Program-made: the position numbers and the translations under genes
Notes under the pieces: model-generated
What the model was told of the DNA's origin: nothing
Databases searched by the model: none
What the model saw: only the letters and a program-made list of their open reading frames with translations
Part shown: one piece after another, positions 55,801 through 64,000 of the stretch
How the letters are laid out: each line of letters starts with the position of its first letter
How positions within the stretch are numbered: position 1 is the first letter of the stretch
Assembly: GCA_030762895.1 (NCBI GenBank)
Contig: CM061068.1
Coordinates: 75,107,228 to 75,171,227 of the forward strand
Direction of reading: 5' to 3'
DNA length: 64,000 bases
From: Sophora flavescens
Lineage: Eukaryota > Streptophyta > Magnoliopsida > Fabales > Fabaceae

Positions 55801-58800
55801 AAGGTTGTGCAAAGTGACTGGGGTGGTGAGTTCCAACCCTTTTCTCAGTATCTGTCCACTCTTGGGATTGTCCATCATTTAGCCTGTCCTCACACCCATC
55901 ATCAAAATGGCCTTGTAGAGCACAAACACAGGCATGTTGTAGAGACTGGGCTTACTCTTTTGGCTCATGCCTCCCTTCCCTTTAAGTATTGGGACCATGC
56001 TTTTCTCACAACCACTTACCTCATCAATGGACTTCCCTCTCCTATCCTTTCAAAACAAATCCCCATATTCTATCCTTCTTCATCAGGAACCCAATCTCAA
56101 GTTCCTGAAAGTTTTTGGGTGTGCATGTTACCCCCTCCTTCGCCCATATCAACAACATAAACTATCCCTTCGCTCCCAAGAGTGTGTTTTCCTTGGATAC
56201 TCATCCTCCCACAAAGGCTACAAATGCCTTAGCTCTAGTGGTCGTATCTATATTTCCAAAGATGTCATTTACAATGAACTTCGGTTCCCCCTACAATGAT
56301 CTCTTTCCTGACACCACTACACCACAATAGAGGCCCTCATTTCCTCCAATCCCATCAATACCTCCATTACTTCCTGTCACTGTCCCTGCACCAACTTTCT
56401 CTCCTCATCTTGCCACTCCCAGTCCAGCAGTGTCATTTCCCTCCCCGGTTCAATCTGTCCAGTCACAAACTCAGTCCCCTTCATCCACATCACCACTTAA
56501 TCCCTCAGCTTCACCCTCATCCTCTAGTTTCCCTTCACCACCACACCCTCCTTCTCAACCTGTGGCTTCCCCTAGCCTATCTTCATCCTCACTCGAGCCT
56601 TCCCCTTCTCCTCCAACTATCCCTCTAAACACTCAGCCAATGCAAACAAGATCTAAATCAGGGATCTTTATGCCTAGGCTTAACCCCACACTTCTCTTAA
56701 CCCACATGGAACCAACTTCTGTTAAACAAGCTTTGGCTGCTCCCCAATGGGCTGCAGCCATGAAAGATGAATATGATGCACTGTTACTTAATCACACTTG
56801 GACATTGGTCCATCTTCCACCAAACCGACCCCAATTGGTCGCAAATGGGTGTTTCGGGTTAAGGAAAACCCAGATGGAAGCATAAATAAGTACAAGGCTC
56901 GGCTAGTCGCCAAAGGCTTTCACCAACAAGCAGGGTGTGACTACACTGGAACGTTTTCCCCAGTTGTAAAACCAGTCACTGTCAGAACAGTTTTGACTAT
57001 TGCAGTGTCCTGCAAGTGGCCCATAAGGCAGTTGGATGTCAACAATGCCTTTCTCAATGGCTACCTTCATGAAGAAGTTTATATGCAACAATCCCCGGGC
57101 TTTGAGGTGGAAGACACGAAGCTAGTTTGTAAACTGCAGAAGGCATTATATGGTCTCAAACAGGCGCCCAGGGCCTGGTTTGAGAAACTCAAAACTGCCC
57201 TGCTCCTCCGTGGCTTTGTAGCAAGCAAATGTGACCATTCTCTCTTCACTTTGCACAATGCTACTTAATGTATCATGATATTGGTTTATGTAGACGACAT
57301 TCTTGTCACTGGAAGCTCATTGTTTCATATTCAGAGTCTCATTGAAGCTCTGAACACAGAATTTTCCCTCAAACAACTAGGGAATCTAGACCATTTCTTG
57401 GGAATTGAAGCCACTCATTTGCCCAATGGTGCTCTGCTTCTTTCCCAAACCAAATATCTTAGAGATTTACTAGCTAAAGCTAAAATGGATTCAGCAAAGG
57501 GCATCAATACTCCCATGGTTGCCAACCTCAAACTCTCCAAGATAGGCGCTGATTATGTCCTTGATCCATCCCTGTTTCGGTCTATAGTTGGAGCCTTGCA
57601 GTATGCAACCCTCACTCGGCCTGAAATCTCCTATTCGGTTAACGAAGTATGTCAGTTTCTGTCTCAACCCTTGGAGGACCATTGGAAAGCTGTCAAGCGC
57701 ATCCTTAGGTATCTCAAAGGTACCATTCACCATGGGCTCTTGATTCAGCCTGCTGCCATCCACACCCCTCTAACCAATACAGGATTTTGTGATACCGATT
57801 GGGCATCGGATCTGGATGATAGGCATTCTACATCTGGAGCATGTGTGTTTCTTGGCCCCAATTTGATTTCCTGGTGGTCCAAGAAGCAAACCCTGGTGGC
57901 AAGGTCGAGTGCCGAGGCAGAGTATAGGAGTATGGCAGTCCTCTGTGCAGAAATCTTATGGGTTCAGTCTTTGTTGTCAGAATTGCGAGTTAAAACTCAA
58001 GTCCCTAGAGTTCTGTGTGACAACCTTAGCACTATATCCTTGGCTCACAACCCTGTTTTGCACTCCCGGACCAAGCACATGGAGCTGGACATTTTCTTTG
58101 TTCGTGAAAAGGTGCTCAATCAGAGTCTCGGTGTGACTCATGTCCCAACCCATGATCAGTGGGCAGATGTGCTCACCAAGCCTTTGTCAGCCGCACGGTT
58201 CTGCACTCTCAGAGATAAACTCAGAGTGTTTGACAAGCTTTCACTTGCTCAAACATCCTGAGCTTATGCCGGGGAATGTTAGAGATAGTTTAGTTTGTAG
58301 TAATTGGGCTTAAGGCCCGTTCCCTTCTTAACTGTTGAACAGCTGCAGCTTTCTGTTATTTTCTGTTAGATGCAGTTAGCATCTCAACTGTTTTACCTAT
58401 CACTATATAAAGTGATAGCTCACTGTAACTTATAACTAATCAATACATGAGAATTCATTCTTCTCTTTTCTCTCTACTTCTGCATTCTCAATATAGATAA
58501 ATGAAATGATCATGGGTCTGCTTACAACTTACGTCATATCAACGCAATAGCAGCCCCGTACAAGAAAATCAAACAACAAATTCAATATAACGAAATAAAA
58601 TTCATACCAATCTGCTCATAACTCCCAATTTAGTGTTGAACAAAACAAAATTACAAGGGGTGAAAATAGGAAGAAAAAAACAACTAATGAGTGAGACAGA
58701 CAAACCTTGTACAAAGATGCAGCAGACTCAGACTGTCCTGTTGGAATTGCATTGGGTCCCAGTGATCGCAAAGCTTCCAAAGCATCTAAAGTCGTCTGCC

Positions 58801-61800
58801 AGCCGCAAAGTGCAATTGCATCACTGCTAGTGCTTGGAACAGAATTAGCACAGCCAGCAGCAGCAACATTGCCATTCACCCAAGGGCAATATTGGTTGTG
58901 ATGTACAATAGGATCAAATTCTACAGCCTCTTCATAATTACTTTCTCCTTTTGGAGGCCCTAAATAATTGAACAATGTCAGTGGAATTGCTCCAGAACTA
59001 GAAATATGTACCAACTAATTGATGAAGTGCAACAGGACCTTGAAATGGATTAGAATACCCATTTTCAACATGATGTTTGATGAAAAGCTGCTAAGGACAG
59101 CAGTAGAATACATAATAGGACCATCAAGGGAAAGAACTTTGGGAAGGAGTAAAAGAGCACAGAAATACTAATGAATAATATGAAATAAAATTGACAAGGT
59201 ATGTTTAAAAGACAAAGCACTAACACCTATTTATACCAATAATTATGTCACGACTCACACTCACGTACTAGCGTAATACTGCCAGTACAAACCCAAGCCC
59301 ACTAATACAAATATACAATACAACTCCTATCCTATCCCTATTTAAATTAGACAAAGAAACACACTAAGTTTAGGATACAACTCCTATGATTGTTTCCTCA
59401 ATTAGAAGATTAATTGATTCCACAATATATTCTAAAGATCTTATAAGATATTCTAGATATTCTTAGATACAAGGAGACATTATAAGACATTATGGTAGGA
59501 AGGAAGGAAGGAAGACCAAGGTTTTTTTGGGATGTCATTAAAATTTAAAGTCCTTTCATTTTAACCTTTATATATAACTATATAAGTGACATTTAAAAAT
59601 AGAAAATAACTTAGTAAGACAAGGTTTTATCATTTTCACACCATTGATCAAGAAGAAATTCTCTTAGAATAATTTCGTAGAACATAGTTCTCATTTTGAA
59701 CTAGATGAGAAAAATTTACAGCAGAATAAGCCAGGAAAGCCACATGGGTAATTGAATGGCAATTAGTAGAAGTCTTAAGGAAGTAACTAAAGCTGTAATT
59801 ATAAATGGGAAGGTGAAGTTAGTGCCTAGAGGTTATAAAATTGTTAAAGTCGGTTTGTACTTGGAGGTTGCTCTTCCTCGAACCACAGCCTTTCTATGTA
59901 ACTCCTATATGTTCGCTTTTGTAATTTATACAGGTTCTTCAATTCTTCTCTCTGAGTCATCTTTACACCCTACCTTCTCAAGCAGTAACAGGCAGGATAA
60001 CAAGTAGAAAAGCTCAACAACATTAAAATACAGAGCTTACCAATTCCATTTGCAATGCCAAAATCTGATTCAAGAATAACACAGTTGTTGGTGAACGATG
60101 ATTTCCCATCCTTCTTCATCTCTTCCTTAGTATTTTCACAACCAGAATAAATATTAATGTTGCAAGATCGAGATGGATGGCTATTGTTAGCAGGTGGAAG
60201 ATTGCAGTTTTGACTAATCTTCTCACCACTTTCAACAGATTCCGCCTTTGTAGAACAACCAATCTTGGATCCACTGTCCATCCTTCCTGCAGAGTGAGAC
60301 ATCATCTCCTGGCTATCACCAACAGGATCTTCCCTGTTCATATCATCAGGGACAATCTCATCCATTAGACCTGGATCCGGAACAGATTCACCAGTCTGCC
60401 CCTGATTTTCAGCATCTTCTACTCTTTGTTCCATTTCACCAACGACGCTATCGGCTCTGTGTACAGATATGTCTGCTCCATGGATTTCAGCTTCATGACT
60501 AGCACACATTCCAACACTCCCTCCACTAACGCCAAAACTAATTCCATCTCGAGCCTGAGCAGTCACAGTTTCTGCATTGAAAAGTTCTTCCCCATAGTTT
60601 GTACTGCTGACACCCACTTCACCAGGGACAACTCCAGTAGCTGTTTGGAAACAAGTGCTTTGCTGAGCTTGATTGCTGTTATTCAGTTCTGATGTTTCAT
60701 TCATGTCTACATTGCCATAGGTGCAAGAAGAGGGGAAATGAACATCATCAAAGTCTCCTGGGTAGTTTTCAACACTTTCCATAGAATCATCATTTACACT
60801 ATGGCATACTGTATCCATTGCAATGACAGATGATGCACGGGTTGAGTCCCTAGCTGATTGGATTCCTACGAGGCGCTCACTACCATGATGGAATGAAGAA
60901 ACTCTATTTCCAGCAGCATAAGCCTCAATGCCCATTGAAAGACTAGGACCAGCACCAGACGAATCCCTCCGATGAGGTGAACAATATGTGTCGAAAATAT
61001 CAGAGTCACGAGCACGTTTTGAGGGGCCTGCACCAGCTGAATATTGTCCACCATCTGTAACTTCATCACCATCACGATCAATTACAGTTCCTTCAACACT
61101 ATCAGCTTGCTGCTGCAACCCAAGAACTGGCCTGTAATCTGAGCTTCCGCCCTTTTCAAGATTTCTCTTACGAGAGCTTGGCCCTCGTGATTCATATGAA
61201 GCTGCACGATCGCCAATCTCACTCCCTGAAGGCTGGCCAATCATCAAATCCCTTCCCATATCTTCATCGTGATTATTTCCAGATGTTGCTGTCCTGCCCA
61301 AAGGAGTAAAAGGAAAACCCCCGGCCATAGTGAGATTCAAATCTAAATCGGTGTTTGCCAACGATTTCCCCTCATTCGTTGTTGCAACTTCATCACGGTC
61401 TTCAGTCTGATCTTTCCCTGTATAATCAGCTGCGACCCAACCACTGATTCCACTAGCTGCACTAACTCCCCGAGTCAATCCTATCTTTTTGCTAGTATCA
61501 GGAATATCTATGCTATTAGGTTCAAAACGGGCAGGACGAGAAACAGTCACAAAATCTGAAATTCTAGCTGTAGCACCGCATAAGCTACAATCAAGCAAAG
61601 GCGACCTACAGTCAAGTCTAGACTCCTGAAGAGTCGCCTTTCCCTTCCTGGCATCCATTTTAGTAGAAGCAGAAACTGCTTTTAGCCCAGGATCCTGATT
61701 AAGATGGAGTTGAGTCTTGCTTGGGCCGAAAGAATATCCATTTCTTTCAGATTGAGCAGAGTGCTCTTCACAATCTTGAACATTTAAAAGCCATCTTGGT

Positions 61801-63540
61801 TCCCACCCACAAAGGCTTATAAGTTTCTGTGCCTGCAAAAGGAAGATACATCAATAGAAAATAAGCATATAATAGAATGGCAACTTAAGGATCAATTAGA
61901 CAGCCACTAGTCTAATACACATCAAAACTATAAATATCTTACACGAGAAAATAAGCAGCATGCCTCATCTTGAGAGCTTTCAAGCTCTGATATAATCTCT
62001 GGTTTAAAGTCTACTTCTCCTGACATAAAATTCTGAGACTGTGACAGAAAGCGTTCAATCTGTGGGCCTCGAGAAACACTCATCATTTCAATTGCAGAGA
62101 TTGCTACCACAGGAAGATAGGGAAATTGTACAAGTCCATCACATCTATCCTTGTAACCACCAATTAATGCAGATTGAGGAGTTGGCGGGAACTGCACTAG
62201 GCTTTCTGGACAGCTGTTTCCTCTCCAAGGGCAATTAACTTTATGCCCCGAATCCAGCTGCCTGGCAAAGGCTTCGCTGGCATTTTGAGCTTCAGCCATT
62301 ACAATAAGTAAGTTAAAAACAAATTATGAGTACAATCAGCAACAACTAAAGTTTGCATGACAAACTAATTTGAAATAAATTAAAGCTGTCAAACTGTTTT
62401 GAGATAAAACATATAAAAAGATCTCACATGATTTGAAATGAACGAAAGTCACTTGGTTGTTTAGAGTAATAACTTATCTTGTATACAAATTTATATCTTG
62501 CACCTCTATTTTTAAATATTTTAAATAAAGTCTTGTTATACATACTATAGGCACCTTGGAAAAATATTGCTACAATTATTCTTACAATTATATGCTAACT
62601 GCAATCATAATAACTAGTTAACTATCATAAATTTCAACCAACTAAACTATCAAATCTGATATCCATAGGACAGTCCCCACATTTATCAATAGATTCTATA
62701 CTCAGTTTTCGAGAAATAGAACTCGGCAAATTATACATTTTATTAGATAAAAAATAAATTGTGGGGTCTATGGGAGTATAACAAAACCCTCCATAAACAT
62801 GAAAACAGAAAAAACCAGATACAACGAGGAATGAGGAGAAAAACAAAGAATGTAAAAGTGAAGCCCAGTCTCTTTGCATATCAGAAATAGCAACTCTGAT
62901 GAAACAGCCGTGAGCTGAACACCAAACATAAGTCAAAAACATAATCGTCCCGTAAGACTTTTCAGATGTATTGACCAACTAATATGAAATAAATTATGAT
63001 GCATTTAGCTATATTTGTTTTTTTACAAATTGATCCTCATTCATATAGGACACAGTGCTGCTTCTAATGTTCTACTTATGCACTTGGCTACAATTGAGTA
63101 TATTGTGTTTGAGTGGTTTACAAGTTAACAATAGACAGTAAGCCAATGAAAGTTAAAACCTCAGCTTGACTCTAATGAAGTACACTGTATAATTTTCTTC
63201 AAACCCCTCTCTTCATCATGTTGACTTCTAGATCTGCCCTATATTTATATGATGCCACAACCAAAATAGGCCTCCAAAAATCCATGGTCTACATGAAAGC
63301 AATGGCTGTTCCTATAATTCCTACCATATTTACTCTAACAAGCATCAATCTAGAGAAAGAATAGTTTCAAAGCAGGATGAAGTAGCTTCTAGATTGCAAA
63401 TTTGCAACCACCAACCTTCAGCTGATGTCCAAGATGATGATGGTGCATAACTCAGGCATGCACCACATGACTCACATGCAATTTTGTCTACACCAATATT
63501 CATCCAACCTTTCTGAGCACAAGCCAATGAGCCGATGATC
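52864..63540 (-). CDS. ILP1: ILP1-like C3HC zinc-finger protein (5' end outside the window)
   Basis: Five exons on the minus strand: 63540-63416, 62289-61943, 61832-60041, 58959-58706 and 52917-52864. All have GT-AG borders and matching phases, giving 2572 coding bases. The first visible exon encodes half of the C3HC (BIR-related) zinc finger, KIACESCGACLSY. The second supplies GHKVNCPWRGNSCPESL. The third starts ISLCGWEPRWL and is mostly acidic, Ser/Gly-rich low complexity. The fourth holds the Rsm1-like segment HHNQYCPWVNGNVAAAGC. The last encodes about 17 residues, then TAG. This layout fits plant ILP1 (IAP-like, NIPA-related) proteins; length favours ILP1 over its shorter relative MEM1. 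The first exon lies beyond 64000. The last exon is less certain. Its acceptor is CAGCAG, so Gln may be skipped. Confidence 0.85.
53405..53621 (+). repeat. Copia-B 5' LTR
   Basis: TGTTAGAGATAG...ATTCTCAATA, 217 bp, matched by 58277-58493. Confidence 0.92.
53525..53546 (+). promoter_or_regulatory. TATA box inside a perfect hairpin (Copia-B LTR)
   Basis: CTATCACT, then ATATAA, then AGTGATAG: an 8-bp perfect stem with the TATA core in the loop. It is conserved in the 3' LTR at 58397-58418. Confidence 0.6.
53622..53634 (+). promoter_or_regulatory. Copia-B primer-binding site
   Basis: TGGTATCTAGAGC directly after the 5' LTR. It is one base longer than and slightly different from the usual TGGTATCAGAGC. 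Confidence 0.75.
53652..58261 (+). pseudogene. Copia-B gag-pol, broken at several points
   Basis: ATG 53652 opens gag (MASVNPFANPSAPQL). TAG at 53757-53759 replaces a likely Gln codon. A frameshift falls near 54305. The CCHC knuckle reads CQISKKYGHDASVC, with the second Cys lost. Protease has DSGASHHVT (54835). A TGA interrupts the frame at 55288-55290. Integrase: CLGKAHRLP, CDLWGPAP, QSDWGGEF and NGLVEHKH (D, D, E kept), then a frameshift near 56100. RT: RKWVFRVKENPDGS, LDVNNAFLN, then a TAA at 57266-57268 just before ILVYVDDILVTG. RNase H: CDTDWASDLDDRHSTSG and SSAEAEYRSMA, ending at TGA 58259-58261. The catalytic motifs survive, but it cannot be translated as one polyprotein. Confidence 0.88.
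58277..58493 (+). repeat. Copia-B 3' LTR
   Basis: 217 bp. It differs from the 5' copy at four positions (three transitions and one transversion). Confidence 0.92.
58960..60040. other. Intron of the ILP1-like gene
   Basis: AT-rich, with a GGAA microsatellite near 59500. A plus-strand frame (59756-60007) runs across intron and exon antisense and matches no family. Confidence 0.6.
62290..63415. other. Intron of the ILP1-like gene
   Basis: AT-rich. No transposon termini or RNA gene were seen. Confidence 0.65.
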
Positions 63541-64000
63541 TGGAATAAATTAAAGAGGACATATGATCCCTTGACATTTAGAATAGCATTTGCTGTATCA
63601 TCTGCAGATGCTCAATAGCTAAAGTTTATGCCTCATAGATCAAGAATGCCCTTGGACCATTACTTCATGTTCATGTGGTATAAGAAACAAATTGTTGCAC
63701 ACAAATAAGTAAGAAATTCACATTAAGAACACATATAACCAGATCCCCACATAGTGCCAAGCTTCTATTACTGCAAGTATTTATATCTTTTCTTCATTTG
63801 TTAGCTAGTAACCTGGCCATTGCTCAGAAAGAATATAAACTGATCATGAAACCAGTTATAAGGGAAAAAATAATCTTGATAATTAAGAAATAAAACAATC
63901 AAGGGTCTGTTCAAAAATTCACAGAAGAAAATACAGCCGTCAAGAAAGTAATTACTAATTACAGATTAACCATAGGAGAGAGTTTTTTTTTTTTGTCCTT
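63541..64000. other. Upstream intron of the ILP1-like gene, running off the window
   Basis: The minus-strand acceptor TTATTCCAG is at 63541 and upward. No first-exon motif (start of the C3HC domain) is found before the end of the window. Confidence 0.6.

Larger units (their letters stand above)
53405..58493 (+). mobile_element. Copia-B: full-length but defective Ty1/copia element in an intron
   Basis: It is flanked by the perfect 5-bp duplication TAGAT (53400-53404 and 58494-58498). The two 217-bp LTRs differ at 4 positions by my count. The primer site TGGTATCTAGAGC and a polypurine stretch (GCCGGGGAA) are present. It sits in the last intron of the ILP1-like gene in opposite orientation and enlarges that intron from about 0.7 to 5.8 kb. 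The short LTR and protein motifs resemble the Ale/Retrofit group (tentative). Confidence 0.92.

Noticed and set aside
59756..60007. Plus-strand frame of 83 aa
   Set aside because: It lies antisense to an intron of the ILP1-like gene and has no recognisable family.

Overview
This is plant nuclear DNA, most likely from a eudicot and probably a legume. The legume call is an inference from the repeat families and is not proven. The DNA is AT-rich. Its genes have GT-AG introns and encode plant-specific proteins, and most of the window is transposable elements. No bacterial genes, rRNA, tRNA or CRISPR array were seen.

Layout: 1-7.8 kb is mostly AT-rich intergenic DNA. It holds two candidate minus-strand exons (1611-1987), a hAT-type deletion derivative with perfect 19-bp inverted repeats (2195-3041), an LTR-like segment and a Stowaway-like MITE (5902-6172). 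From 7.8 to 45.5 kb lies one large nest. The host is a Ty1/copia element (Copia-A), with LTR copies at 7800-8091, 15684-15831 and 28106-28112/45234-45520. Its gag-protease part is inverted relative to its integrase-RT-RNase H part. Inserted into it are a CACTA-like MITE (8149-8429), a CACTA transposon (8480-15574, TSD CCA), a chromovirus-like Ty3/gypsy element (15873-23673, TSD GCAGA) and a Tat-lineage Ty3/gypsy element (28113-45233, diverged TSD ATAGC/ACAAC). The Tat element itself carries an Athila-like, apparently pol-less element (35296-41929, TSD GGTAA) that has three LTR copies.

From 45.5 to 64 kb is gene space. A six-exon gene on the plus strand (47160-50482) encodes an auxilin/JAC1-like J-domain protein of about 457 aa. 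It converges on a minus-strand gene (52864-63540, 5' end outside the window) for an ILP1-like C3HC zinc-finger protein. The last intron of the zinc-finger gene holds a complete but defective copia element (Copia-B, 53405-58493, TSD TAGAT) in the opposite orientation. MITEs, a fold-back repeat and a LINE RNase H remnant lie between the two genes.

The host genes show no evident pathway link. The transposon proteins are nearly all broken by stops and frameshifts. The most unusual signals are a run of eight short hairpins with compensatory base changes in the LTRs of the chromovirus-like element, hairpin-forming minisatellites in the Tat LTRs, a CG-rich palindromic motif cluster upstream of the TATA box in the Athila-like LTRs, and the internal inversion in Copia-A.
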